The notes beneath the pieces are model-generated. The model was not told the origin of the DNA. It worked only from the letters and a program-made list of their open reading frames with translations, and ran no database searches. DNA of 64,000 nucleotides, taken from Flammeovirga sp. EKP202 (GTDB lineage Bacteria > Bacteroidota > Bacteroidia > Cytophagales > Flammeovirgaceae). The stretch's first letter is position 1. Every line of letters begins with the position of its first letter. Location of the stretch: assembly GCF_014534745.1 (NCBI RefSeq), contig NZ_JACVVP010000022.1, positions 50,708 through 114,707 on the forward strand, written 5' to 3'. Shown piece after piece: positions 17,320-26,465 of the stretch. A program made the translations under genes and the position numbers.

Positions 17320-18747
17320 TTATTTCAGTAATTCAGGGTGAGTTTGATATATTTTATACACTAATTCACCAAATAAAGTATTGGTCCATGCAAACCATGA
17401 ACGTGTAAATTTCTCAGGATTGTCTTTATGGAAAGATTCATGCATAAAACCAGTATCAGCGTGCGTTGCTTTCAATTGTTCCAAGCACCATTTTAATTCT
17501 TGTGGATCTTCTGAAGTGAGTCCTTTTTGAATAATTGACATTGGCCATACATAATCCAAACCTACGTGAGGGCCGCCAATTCCTTCGTATTTTCCTTTAA
17601 AGAAATAAGGGTTATTCTCTGACCATACAAAGTTTCTAGTTCTTTGATATAAAGGGTCATCAGCATCCATGCAATCCAAATAAGGCATTGAAAGTAAACT
17701 TGGCACATTGGCATCATCCATAAAGTACTGGTTACCAAAACCATCGACCTCAAAGGCTAAAATTTCACCAAAGTCTAAGTGGTCTTTTGTGCCATATTTT
17801 TTAATGGCATTATCTACTTCTTCAGCTAAAGCCAGACATTCATCAGCAAATGCGTTGTCTTTGACTACATTGGTATAAATATCAGCCAACTGTTTTAATG
17901 ACGCTACCGCAAATAAATTGGATGGAATAAGAAATGGTAATAAAGTAGAATCATCTGAGGGACGGAATGAAGAGACGATCAATCCACATGGTTTCATAGA
18001 GGCTCCAGCTCCCCAGTTGGCCATGGTATCTTCGTATTTTTGAGTTACCCTTGAAAAAGTATATGGCCCTACTCCGTCTTTACGCTGTTGCTCTTTGAAA
18101 GTCTGGACAATCAGTTTTGCTGATTGTTGCCAAGTAGCATCAAAAATGGAAGCATCTCCTGTTTTCTTCCAATAACCATTCGCTAATCTCACAGCATAAC
18201 ATAATGAATCAATCTCCCATTTTCTTTCATGAGTTCCAGGCTTCATATCCGTAATGTCCGTTTCAGCCCATTTTGATTTTACTGTAGGATCTTTCTCAAA
18301 AGCATTGGCATAAGGGTCCAACAAAACACATTCAGCTTGTCGGTTCACCAAACCTTTAATCATGGTTTTCAACTTATCATCCTCATTGGCTAAAGGAAGG
18401 TAAGGCCAAACTTGTGCTGTTGAATCTCTCAGCCACATGGCAGGAATATCTCCGGTGATCACAAAAGTATCCGGTCGGTCTCCCTTCATGGTGAATTCAA
18501 CAGTGGTATCTATAGTATTAGGGTAGCAGTTGGTAAACATCCATCGGAGTTCATCATCTCCAATTTTCTTGGCTACCTTTTTGATAATTTTTTCGACTGC
18601 ATCGGAAGTGAATTTTCTTTCAGCAACTATAGGTCTATGGGATGGGTATTTTTCTTCAAACATTGCTGAGGCCATAGTGGTACCCCCTGCCATGGTTAAG
18701 CCTGTTGTAAATAATCCTGTTGTTTTGATAAAATCTCTACGTTTCAT
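17320..18747 (-). CDS. GH125 exo-alpha-1,6-mannosidase, Tat-exported
   Basis: A 475-residue protein with a twin-arginine signal (MKRRDFIKTTGLFTTG). The family (DUF1237, metal-independent exo-alpha-1,6-mannosidase) is recognised by MWLRDSTAQVWPYLPL, TDITDMKPGTHERKWEIDSL, GVGPYTFSRVT and FMDDANVPSLLSMPYL. The C-terminal MHESFHKDN and RSWFAWTNTLFGELVYK are also family hallmarks. It removes alpha-1,6-mannose from N-glycans or mannan. Export by Tat suggests a periplasmic place, after import by SusC/D. It is in the PUL operon between GH2 and the CBM9-like gene. Confidence 0.93.
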   Translation of the reverse strand: MKRRDFIKTTGLFTTGLTMAGGTTMASAMFEEKYPSHRPIVAERKFTSDAVEKIIKKVAKKIGDDELRWMFTNCYPNTIDTTVEFTMKGDRPDTFVITGDIPAMWLRDSTAQVWPYLPLANEDDKLKTMIKGLVNRQAECVLLDPYANAFEKDPTVKSKWAETDITDMKPGTHERKWEIDSLCYAVRLANGYWKKTGDASIFDATWQQSAKLIVQTFKEQQRKDGVGPYTFSRVTQKYEDTMANWGAGASMKPCGLIVSSFRPSDDSTLLPFLIPSNLFAVASLKQLADIYTNVVKDNAFADECLALAEEVDNAIKKYGTKDHLDFGEILAFEVDGFGNQYFMDDANVPSLLSMPYLDCMDADDPLYQRTRNFVWSENNPYFFKGKYEGIGGPHVGLDYVWPMSIIQKGLTSEDPQELKWCLEQLKATHADTGFMHESFHKDNPEKFTRSWFAWTNTLFGELVYKIYQTHPELLK

Positions 18748-18852
18748 TTCAATCTACTTGGTTTGTTATAGTTAAATTAGTTTTGTTGATAGTTACTTTT
18801 TACAGCCATTTTTGGTACGATGTAAATGAACCAACATCATTTCAAGAACCTT

Positions 18853-18883
18853 ATTAGCCCAAGACTACTGTCATGGGGCTAAT
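18853..18883 (-). other. Intercistronic stem-loop between GH2 and GH125
   Basis: ATTAGCCC at 18853-18860 pairs with GGGCTAAT at 18876-18883 with a 15-nt loop. Outer AACC/GGTT bases may extend it. There is no T-run, so transcription probably continues into GH125. Confidence 0.4.
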
Positions 18884-18908
18884 ATTTATTTGGTTCAAGG
18901 GGTAAATC

Positions 18909-21494
18909 TTATAGGTTATTCAAGCATTTAACTTCTAATGCTTGTTTCAATTCTTCAGCTGTAATTGTTGTTCTTTCTACTGTAATTACTTTCTCTTGAT
19001 TTGCTTCTAAGTGGAAATAATTATCCGAGAAATGCGCGGTTGCTTCCCCCTCTAAACTCAATGCTACACTTTCTGCAAAAGCATTTGATTGCAGCTTGAT
19101 TTTTAATTCATTTCCGTTTTCAATAACTGTTGTCGTGATGTTTGCTTTTGGCAAAATCTGATCTTTTGGTTTGACGAAGAAAGCATAGTTTTTCGTTATC
19201 ACTTTTCCTTTAGCATCAACAGCTTCTAAGGTTAAGTACATTGATTTTCTTTCTTGTAATGTTGATTTTCTACCTAAAAGCTCTTCCAAAGTAATTTCTA
19301 AAACTACCTTAGAGGTGTTACCATCTACTTTGATCGGTAAAGACTTTTTCGCTATTTCTTTTCCTTCAAATGTATTCCACTTTACATTCAAGGTTGCTCC
19401 AAAGTCTTTCCACTCATCATTGACTAACCATACCGCCAATAATTCATCTTCAATATCAGTAGAAATCAACTGTTGTTGGAATGCTCTTTCCGCCGCATAG
19501 TGTAATGCTTTCCACTCTCCATAGTAATCAATTGACGACCAAGAAGCAGCAGGCCAACAATCATCCAGTTGCCAGTACAACGTACCCATACAGTAAGGCA
19601 TTCTTCTACGGTGGATCTCAAAACCCTGACGCATACCATCCGCTTGAAGCAATTGGCCCACGTAAACAAAGTCTTCAAAGTCAGTGGGTACATTAAAATC
19701 TCTTTCCATATAGACTTTAATCAAACCATTACCTGTATAGCTTTTCTGATGCGTATTCATCACATCCGTTTCCAAGCCCCAATCCTCTTCGATTGTGAAT
19801 TTCTTGATGGCTTTGAAAGATGGAAAAGACTGGAAACCATATTCACTCATAAAGCGAGGAACATATTCTTTGAAGCTTTCAAATGGATATTTTCCATGCC
19901 AAACGCCCCAGAAGTGGTTATCTCCAATGGTGAAGTCTTCTAAATTACCCCAGTTTGAAATTGGTGATGAAGGATAATAGAAACGGCCTTCATCATATGT
20001 TTTCACCATATCTGGCAATACTTCTTTAAATAATCTATTGTAATCTTCTTTCAGTTTTGTTTGTACTTCTTCAGACCAGCCATAAGAATCTTGCCAGCCC
20101 CAGTTATCCCAAGCTACACCAACCTCATTATTACCACACCATAAAGCCAATGATGGTCTATTTCTTAAACGCTTAATATTGTAAGCCGCTTCTTCTTTTA
20201 CTTTTCTGATAAAGTCTTTATCCCCCGGATACATTGTACAAGCAAACATAAAGTCCTGCCATACTAAAAGTCCTTTTTCATCACATTGATCATAGAAGTA
20301 ATCACTTTCGTAAATTCCTCCACCCCACATACGCACCATGTTCATGTGTGCTCTTACCATACTTTCGATCATCCAATCGTAACGATCTTTTGTCACTGAT
20401 GGCAAGAAACTGTCTTGTGGAATGTAGTTAGCACCCTTCATAAATACGGGCTGTCCATTGACTTTCACAAAGAAACTTTCACCAATACTGTCCGGTTCGT
20501 TGATCACTTCCACAGTTCTAAAACCAATTTTATGTGATTCTTGATCCACAAAATCACCGTCTACATTCAATTGTGTGATGATCTCGTATCTTGTTTGCTC
20601 ACCCAAACCATTTGGCCACCATAATTCTGGGTTCTCAACTTCCGCTTCCAATTCGATCACATTCAAGCCTTTATTCAACATCACTTTTTTCTCTTCAGAT
20701 GAGAAAGTAGATGAACTGTTAGTCAAGCGGATATTGGCGTCTCCCACTACACTTGATTTTACTTCAACCGTAGCTTTCAACTTTGCTTTTTCTTCTGTCA
20801 AGCTCACTTGCTGTAAGTGAACGTCATTAATTTGGGCACTGTTCCAAACCACTAATTCTACAGGTCTCCAAATCCCTGAAGTCACAAAACGCGGACCCCA
20901 GTCCCAACCAAACGAATAAGGTGCTTTACGAGAGTAAATACTGTATTTTTCCTCTCTTGCATCATTGTCGGCAGGATATTCAAAGCCTGCTTGCTCTCTA
21001 AGTGGTTTTGTTATTTTGATAGGTGAATGAAAATAGACTTCCAGTACATTTCCTTTCTCCTTTAATAGTGAGGTTACTTCTTTGTTGTACCCCACAAACA
21101 TGTTGTCGGAAGAGATCACCTTTTTGCCATTCAATGTTACATCAGCATAGGTGTCTAGACCTTCGAAATTTAAGGCAAAATGTTGATTTTCTTTGAAAGA
21201 AGTCGGTAAGTCAAAAGTTGTTTTGTAAACCCAATCTTCTTCTTCAATCCATTGTAAATCTTTTTCATTTTGACGGTAAAATGGATCTTCAATTAGTTTA
21301 TTTTGAAATAAGTCAGTGTGCACTACTCCCGGAACGGTCGCAGGGTACCATTGCTCCTTATTGGCTTGTTTGAATTCCCAATCGGAATGTAAAGGATAAG
21401 ATTTTTTCAATTGCTCTGGGCTTTCCCAATCTGTTGAACAACTCAAAATTAGTAGTGATAGAAATGCGTAAGTTAGGTAAGTAATGTTCTTCAT
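18909..21494 (-). CDS. GH2 beta-mannosidase lipoprotein
   Basis: An 861-residue protein with lipobox LLILSC (Cys19). The domain order is sugar-binding jelly roll (NFEGLDTYADVTLNG), immunoglobulin-like domain, TIM barrel and C-terminal beta domains. Beta-mannosidase-specific blocks are APYSFGWDWGPRFVTSGIWR, MVRMWGGGIYESDYFYDQCD, LALWCGNNEVG (acid/base Glu) and PRFMSEYGFQSFPS (nucleophile Glu). It hydrolyses terminal beta-mannose, which in N-glycans is the Man-beta-1,4-GlcNAc core. The gene is 67 bp after the PNGase F-family gene and 161 bp before GH125. The length is normal for the family. Confidence 0.94.
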   Translation of the reverse strand: MKNITYLTYAFLSLLILSCSTDWESPEQLKKSYPLHSDWEFKQANKEQWYPATVPGVVHTDLFQNKLIEDPFYRQNEKDLQWIEEEDWVYKTTFDLPTSFKENQHFALNFEGLDTYADVTLNGKKVISSDNMFVGYNKEVTSLLKEKGNVLEVYFHSPIKITKPLREQAGFEYPADNDAREEKYSIYSRKAPYSFGWDWGPRFVTSGIWRPVELVVWNSAQINDVHLQQVSLTEEKAKLKATVEVKSSVVGDANIRLTNSSSTFSSEEKKVMLNKGLNVIELEAEVENPELWWPNGLGEQTRYEIITQLNVDGDFVDQESHKIGFRTVEVINEPDSIGESFFVKVNGQPVFMKGANYIPQDSFLPSVTKDRYDWMIESMVRAHMNMVRMWGGGIYESDYFYDQCDEKGLLVWQDFMFACTMYPGDKDFIRKVKEEAAYNIKRLRNRPSLALWCGNNEVGVAWDNWGWQDSYGWSEEVQTKLKEDYNRLFKEVLPDMVKTYDEGRFYYPSSPISNWGNLEDFTIGDNHFWGVWHGKYPFESFKEYVPRFMSEYGFQSFPSFKAIKKFTIEEDWGLETDVMNTHQKSYTGNGLIKVYMERDFNVPTDFEDFVYVGQLLQADGMRQGFEIHRRRMPYCMGTLYWQLDDCWPAASWSSIDYYGEWKALHYAAERAFQQQLISTDIEDELLAVWLVNDEWKDFGATLNVKWNTFEGKEIAKKSLPIKVDGNTSKVVLEITLEELLGRKSTLQERKSMYLTLEAVDAKGKVITKNYAFFVKPKDQILPKANITTTVIENGNELKIKLQSNAFAESVALSLEGEATAHFSDNYFHLEANQEKVITVERTTITAEELKQALEVKCLNNL

Positions 21495-21561
21495 CTTATT
21501 TCATTTATGCTAAAATAGCCCAAGGCGATCGTGCCTTGAGCTAGTCTTATATTTCTTGGTA

Positions 21562-22806
21562 TTAATTTAATTCACCAAACAAGTAAGCAGAAACAAACCA
21601 GAAGTTTTGTTCTCCTTCCTTCAGTTTTTGTGCTGTTGGCATACTCACCGTAATCTCATGTTGCCCCGAAATTTTATCCATCGGAATGATCATAGGTGGT
21701 ACATCTGAACCTGGGCACCAGTTAGATCTTGACAAATCCGATGATGCTTCCGGCTCTTCAATTTCTTTCGTTCTGTAGCCTTTTGCTTCCCAGTCAATGT
21801 AATCTACATTTCTCTTCTTCAACCAAACTCCTGATGTAGGATTAAATCTACGGAAAGAGGCACAATCGGTTCTCCAAGGTGTGAACTTGAAGAATTCTTC
21901 TCCATCTAATTTAATGATGTTTTCTGTAGGGACAAACTCATCTCCTCCAGAATGTCCACCATGCCCCGTAGTGATATACGCCAACTGAACATCTTTAGCA
22001 TTCTCAGGAATTTCTACAGAAGTACCCATATCTGCTCTTTGGAATTTATCACAACCTCTTTGAGGCGGAATATATCTTACAGAGTTTAATACTGGAGCTA
22101 CCCAACGTTTCTTGGCAGGTGCATAGGCATTTTCAGATTCATCAAATCGTAATTTCACATCTACATTATACCCCTCTTTGGTCCAAGTGTCAATGTGAAC
22201 ACCGATATACACCTCTCCTTCCAATAAAGGTAAAAGCTGAGTGATATCCTGTTTCCACATCGCCTTTTCTGCCCATCCATCAATATAAACCGGCATTCTG
22301 TTAGGGTATTTTGAAGTATCTTGCTTTGAATAATGCCCCACTCCAAACGGTGTCATAAAACGCATCAATTCCACAGCAGGTTTGTATTCTCCTTCTGCAA
22401 TCATACCCGGATAATTATCCGTTTGTTCGGCATCATCGCTATGCTTCAACTTGTATTGCTTTTGAGCTACCGTCAACATATTCACTCCATTGGCATCCAT
22501 TACAAACACGGACCCTGCCTTATCCCAACGATCACCTGCTGAAGTTTCCTCTACTATAATAGAGACTTTGGTTTCACGTTCGAATTTTGGAATATTTAGT
22601 TTACGAAGCATGATACGTCCTGATTCAATATAGAAGGGTTCCGTATCACTTACTCTAATGCCGTCTTTTGTCAATTCAGGATCAAAGTAAAGGTGCTCTT
22701 GATCAAATACATGATAAACTTTGTCACCTATAGATGGAATTTCTTTAGGTCCACAGCTTACCATTAATACAGTTAAAGCGAGTAGTTGAAGAATTTGCTG
22801 TTTCAT
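21562..22806 (-). CDS. PNGase F-family lipoprotein (N-glycan amidase, two jelly-roll domains)
   Basis: A 414-residue protein with lipobox LMVSC (Cys18). It aligns by eye with Elizabethkingia PNGase F over both domains: SAGDRWDKAGSVFV, RFMTPFGVGHY, GVHIDTWTKEGY, TTGHGGHSGGDEFVP, WRTDCASFRRFNPTSG and SNWCPGSDVPP. Relative to PNGase F Asp60, Glu118 and Glu206, the aligned residues are Asp95, Asp206 and Glu290. Thus the middle acidic residue is Asp, not Glu. PNGase F cleaves the Asn-GlcNAc bond of intact N-glycans. The surface lipoprotein anchor and the mannosidase neighbours support N-glycan release from glycoproteins. It starts 10 bp after cutC, so translation may be coupled. Confidence 0.85.
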   Translation of the reverse strand: MKQQILQLLALTVLMVSCGPKEIPSIGDKVYHVFDQEHLYFDPELTKDGIRVSDTEPFYIESGRIMLRKLNIPKFERETKVSIIVEETSAGDRWDKAGSVFVMDANGVNMLTVAQKQYKLKHSDDAEQTDNYPGMIAEGEYKPAVELMRFMTPFGVGHYSKQDTSKYPNRMPVYIDGWAEKAMWKQDITQLLPLLEGEVYIGVHIDTWTKEGYNVDVKLRFDESENAYAPAKKRWVAPVLNSVRYIPPQRGCDKFQRADMGTSVEIPENAKDVQLAYITTGHGGHSGGDEFVPTENIIKLDGEEFFKFTPWRTDCASFRRFNPTSGVWLKKRNVDYIDWEAKGYRTKEIEEPEASSDLSRSNWCPGSDVPPMIIPMDKISGQHEITVSMPTAQKLKEGEQNFWFVSAYLFGELN

Positions 22807-22816
22807 TTGCTGTCGT

Positions 22817-23560
22817 CTATTTATTTATTTCATTTTTGAGCGACTCTACTGTTTTATCACATGTTACCGCTCTTAAATATTCTGAGCCAGTACTTTCTTT
22901 ACTCATTGCTACTCCATTGTTCTTAAAAGTCATCTGACTATCTACCAATTTTGAAGCGGAAGAATGCACTGCAGTTACCCCAGTTTTTTCTATAATTTCC
23001 TTTACATTTTTTGGTAAAACACCGCTCCCTGCCATAATCTCAATACGGCTATCGGCTTGTTTTACTAAACCTTTCAATACCTCAACTCCCTCAGGAGCCG
23101 TCATCATCTGACCTGACGTCAATACTCTATCCACACCAAGACCAATTAAATCTTCTAATGCTTTGTGAGAATCTCTTGCCATGTCAAAAGCTCTATGAAA
23201 AGTGACACCCAAAGGTTTGGCTTCTTCTACCAGTACTCTACACCTATCTACATCTATTTCAGCATTTGCAGTAAGTGCCCCAATCACCACTCCATTCATA
23301 CCTAATCTTTTAGCGGTTTTGATGTCTTCCAACATCTCTTCAAACTCTAGATCGGTAAAATAGAAGTCGCCACCTCTGGGTCTAATAATCGGGTAAACAT
23401 CAATATCTACACTTTTTCTTACCAATTTCATCATACCTTCACTCGGTGTCGTACCTCCTTCAAGCCTTCCTCCACACAACTCAATTCTGTCTGCCCCTCC
23501 TTTTTGGGCATTGATGGCGGAGTCCACCGTGTATGAGCAAATTTCTAATGTTACGTTCAT
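22817..23560 (-). CDS. cutC: CutC family TIM-barrel protein
   Basis: A 247-residue protein of the CutC family: EICSYTVDSAINAQKGGADRIELC at the N-terminus, then GGTTPSEGMM, PIIRPRGGDFYF, GVVIGALTANAEID, TFHRAFDMARD, RVLTSGQMMTAPEG, EIMAGSGVLPKNV and VHSSAS. It has no signal peptide and is cytoplasmic. The family was linked to copper homeostasis, but the true enzymatic role is unsettled. Placement inside a glycan operon between GH92 and PNGase suggests a role in sugar metabolism. It lies 236 bp after GH92 with a large hairpin between. Confidence 0.9.
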   Translation of the reverse strand: MNVTLEICSYTVDSAINAQKGGADRIELCGGRLEGGTTPSEGMMKLVRKSVDIDVYPIIRPRGGDFYFTDLEFEEMLEDIKTAKRLGMNGVVIGALTANAEIDVDRCRVLVEEAKPLGVTFHRAFDMARDSHKALEDLIGLGVDRVLTSGQMMTAPEGVEVLKGLVKQADSRIEIMAGSGVLPKNVKEIIEKTGVTAVHSSASKLVDSQMTFKNNGVAMSKESTGSEYLRAVTCDKTVESLKNEINK

Positions 23561-23688
23561 AATCTTTTGTAAAAGAGAAATGAGTTAGTCCTTATGAAAA
23601 GTATGCTTTAGTACTCTTCAATCTCACTCTCTTTCTTTGGTTTTATTAGCTTTGTTAAGCTATATATGGTTAATATTTTGATTTATCG

Positions 23689-23742
23689 TCAATGAAAAAT
23701 AGCGTCATAAAACGTGTTCTTTATGATTCTATTTTTCATTGA
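23689..23742 (-). other. Large stem-loop between GH92 and cutC
   Basis: Outer arms TCAATGAAAAATAG (23689-23702) and its exact complement (23729-23742) enclose a second stem TCATAAA (23705-23711)/TTTATGA (23720-23726). That is 21 base pairs over 54 nt. No T-run follows on either strand, so attenuation, RNA processing or mRNA protection fits better than simple termination. Confidence 0.55.
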
Positions 23743-23796
23743 ATTGAAAACATGATTGGGACCTACTTTTATCCAAACATGTTTTTAGGTTTTTAA

Positions 23797-26064
23797 TTAT
23801 AATGCATTCATCGGAATAGAGCTCGACACACCTAATTGTTTATTCGGCGTGTTTGTCATTTCAAACTCTACTACTCCTCCACTCATGATCTCTTGATGAG
23901 TGATATATAAACGATCTATCGATTGACCGTTTAATATGATTTTATTGATATACTTATTTTCTTTTGATACGTTTTTAGCAATTACTTTAAATTCATTTCC
24001 ACTCGAAGTTTTCATGACTGCTTCTTCAAAAATTGGAGTACCAATCACATATATTCCTTGAGCAGGGTTTACGGGGTAAAAACCTAGGCTACTGAATACA
24101 TACCATGCTGAAATCTGACCACAATCCTCATTACCACTGATTCCCTCAGGAGTATTATCATATTGTGTAAACAGAATTTCGTGTATTTTTTCTTGTGTTT
24201 TCCATGCTTCACCCGCATAGTTGTATAGATAGGCAATATGGTGCGATGGCTCGTTACCATGAGCATACTGACCAATTAATCCTGTAATATCAGGAGATAT
24301 ATTATCGCCCGTTAGTTCTGATGAAACTGTAAACAATTCATCTAATTTAGATACAAACGCTTCTTTAGAAGGGAACAAATCAATCAAACCTTGAACATCT
24401 TGTAATACAAACCAACTATGTTGGTATGCATTACCCTCAGTGTAATCGGTATTTTCTCTATGGTTTGCTTCTGCCGGATCAAATGGAGTTCTGAAAGTAC
24501 CATTCGTCAAGCGCCCTCTCATAAATTCTGTTTCAGGATCGAAAAGTGGTTTATAACCTTCCGAACGTTTCATGTATTCTGCATACCCTGCATCATCACC
24601 TACGTGTTTTGCCACCTGAGCAATACACCAGTCATCGTAAGCATATTCTAATGTTTTTGTCACTGACTCACCACCTTTATCAGATGGAATAAAACCATAT
24701 TTCTTATACGCTTTCAAATCACGCTCATCTTGCATTGAAGTCACTTTCATCGCTTCATATACACGCTTTGGATCGATTCCTTCAATTCCTTTTAAAACCG
24801 CATCAGCCAAAACAGGCATTGCATGATATCCTGTCATACAATTGGTTTCATTACCTGCCAATGCCCATACAGGCAGAAGTCCAGTTTCATCGAAGTGAGC
24901 CAACATTGAATTGATAAAATCAGCATTTCTCTTCTCAGACTCAATAATGGTCGATAGAGGATGAACCGCTCTGAAAGTATCCCAAAGAGAAAATGTACTG
25001 TAGTATCTGAATCCATCTGCATGATGCAGTTTATGGTCCGCTCCTTTATAATTCCCTTGTGCATCAGAATGCGTTACAGGGGCTATTTTTGAATGGTATA
25101 ATGCTGTATAAAAAATCTCTCTTGATTTTTCGTCCTTCGTTGTAATTTTGATTTGACTTAACGCCTCTTCCCAAACATCACTTGCCTCTTGTTTCTTCAA
25201 ATCGAAATCGTAACCCTTTGCTTCTTGCTCTAAAGCAACATGAGCTCCTTCTAAAGTAGCAGAAGAAACACCTACCGCCGCTGTTACTTGACGTTGATTA
25301 TCAACATTTTTGAAGAAAATTTGAGCTACTAACCTCTCTCCTTCTTTTTCAATATTAATTTTATCGATGGGTTGAGAAAATTTCATTTCAAAATATACTC
25401 TTTGATCCTCAGCCCAACCTTTAGAAAATCTTTCTCCTTTTACACTATAATCATCAATTTGAGTTAATGATGATTTAGTCACTCCATCCCAGTTGACCGC
25501 AAAACCAAGATTAACAATCATCGATGGCTTTTTGGCCGATTGAGGGTAAGTCCAACGGTGAAAACCTACTCTTGTTCCTGTCGTCATCTCGGCTTGAATA
25601 CCGCTATTTTCTAAAAGAACTGAATAATAACCCGGTACAGCTACTTCATTATCATGAGAGTAACGCTGTGTATAAGGTAATTTCTCACGATTTTGTTCCA
25701 TTGGATCCAACTGATGTTCTTTTTCAGTAGGTAAAACAATTAAATCATTTAAATCTCCAATACCTGTACCGCTCAAGTGCAAATGACCAAAACCAATGAG
25801 CAATGAATCTGAGATATGATAACCACTTACCCAATCCCAGCCGCTTACACCATTGATGGGACTACACTGTACTCCACCGTAAGGCAAAGTTGCACCAGGG
25901 AAAGTATGTCCATGCTCACCTGTGCCGATCAAAGGATCTACAAAATCTACTAGTTTTTGATGGGATGCCTGTTTCGGCACTTCAGAAGTACATGCACTCA
26001 TCACAACCAACGGCGTGAAAACAATGACTTTTAAGCTATTTTTGATGTATTTTAAGATCGACAC
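23797..26064 (-). CDS. GH92 alpha-mannosidase lipoprotein
   Basis: A 755-residue protein starting at GTG 26064, with a signal ending LVVMSAC. GH92 blocks are VDPLIGTGEHGHTFPGATLP, GFGHLHLSGTGIGD, YSTFSLWDTFRAVHPL, YAYDDWCIAQVAKHVGD, QYAHGNEPSHHIAYLY and SGNEDCGQISAWYVFSSLG. GH92 enzymes are calcium-dependent inverting exo-alpha-mannosidases (1,2-, 1,3-, 1,4- or 1,6-linkages) and are typical of N-glycan and mannan degradation. It has its own regulatory region of 401 bp with a tandem 10-bp operator-like repeat. The linkage preference cannot be told from sequence. Confidence 0.95.
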   Translation of the reverse strand: MSILKYIKNSLKVIVFTPLVVMSACTSEVPKQASHQKLVDFVDPLIGTGEHGHTFPGATLPYGGVQCSPINGVSGWDWVSGYHISDSLLIGFGHLHLSGTGIGDLNDLIVLPTEKEHQLDPMEQNREKLPYTQRYSHDNEVAVPGYYSVLLENSGIQAEMTTGTRVGFHRWTYPQSAKKPSMIVNLGFAVNWDGVTKSSLTQIDDYSVKGERFSKGWAEDQRVYFEMKFSQPIDKINIEKEGERLVAQIFFKNVDNQRQVTAAVGVSSATLEGAHVALEQEAKGYDFDLKKQEASDVWEEALSQIKITTKDEKSREIFYTALYHSKIAPVTHSDAQGNYKGADHKLHHADGFRYYSTFSLWDTFRAVHPLSTIIESEKRNADFINSMLAHFDETGLLPVWALAGNETNCMTGYHAMPVLADAVLKGIEGIDPKRVYEAMKVTSMQDERDLKAYKKYGFIPSDKGGESVTKTLEYAYDDWCIAQVAKHVGDDAGYAEYMKRSEGYKPLFDPETEFMRGRLTNGTFRTPFDPAEANHRENTDYTEGNAYQHSWFVLQDVQGLIDLFPSKEAFVSKLDELFTVSSELTGDNISPDITGLIGQYAHGNEPSHHIAYLYNYAGEAWKTQEKIHEILFTQYDNTPEGISGNEDCGQISAWYVFSSLGFYPVNPAQGIYVIGTPIFEEAVMKTSSGNEFKVIAKNVSKENKYINKIILNGQSIDRLYITHQEIMSGGVVEFEMTNTPNKQLGVSSSIPMNAL

Positions 26065-26125
26065 GGTAATTAATTTAAAGTATGATTAATAAAGGTTCGG
26101 TTATCATAAAGTGTTCTTTATACAG

Positions 26126-26179
26126 CAAAAATAAAAAAAAACAGAGACATTCATGCATTAAAACATGCAAAAACATGCA
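26126..26179 (-). promoter_or_regulatory. GH92 promoter and tandem DeoR-type operator repeat
   Basis: On the minus strand 26133-26126 reads TATTTTTG, a perfect -7 box, about 62 bp before the GTG start. Two exact head-to-tail copies of AAAACATGCA (26160-26169 and 26170-26179, plus-strand sense) lie upstream, with TTCATGCA at 26150-26157 as a further partial unit. No -33 TTTG is seen at the right distance, so the promoter may need activation. The rest of 26180-26365 shows nothing I can name. Confidence 0.5.
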
Positions 26180-26365
26180 TTCATTTCTTAACCTTTGCAA
26201 ACAAGTCGACAATATCTAAATGTAATAGAGCATACACTTTAGAAACCAGATAAAATACAAGTAAAATACGTATCAACTCACAAAACAACACAAGTAAAAG
26301 TTAGAATACTAAGCAATACCTAATTGATGATCAATTGATAAAAGAAGAGCTAACCAACCCAACCT

Positions 26366-26400
26366 GAAAAAAAGAGGTTCAATATAGTATATTGAACCTC
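26366..26400 (-). terminator. Terminator after susD
   Basis: GAGGTTCAATAT at 26374-26385 pairs perfectly with ATATTGAACCTC at 26389-26400. On the minus strand the stem is followed by TTTTTTTC. It separates the susCD transcript from GH92. Confidence 0.85.
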
Positions 26401-26465
26401 ATAATTATGCGTTTACTTATTAGCTTATTCGTATTCCTGATAATTCAGGGTTTCGAATTTTTTCA

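Noticed and set aside
19569..19943. 124-aa plus-strand ORF
   Set aside because: It lies wholly inside the well-conserved GH2 beta-mannosidase gene on the other strand.
23689..23742. Rho-independent terminator after GH92
   Set aside because: The stem is strong but no T-run follows on the minus strand, so it is listed as an intercistronic stem-loop.
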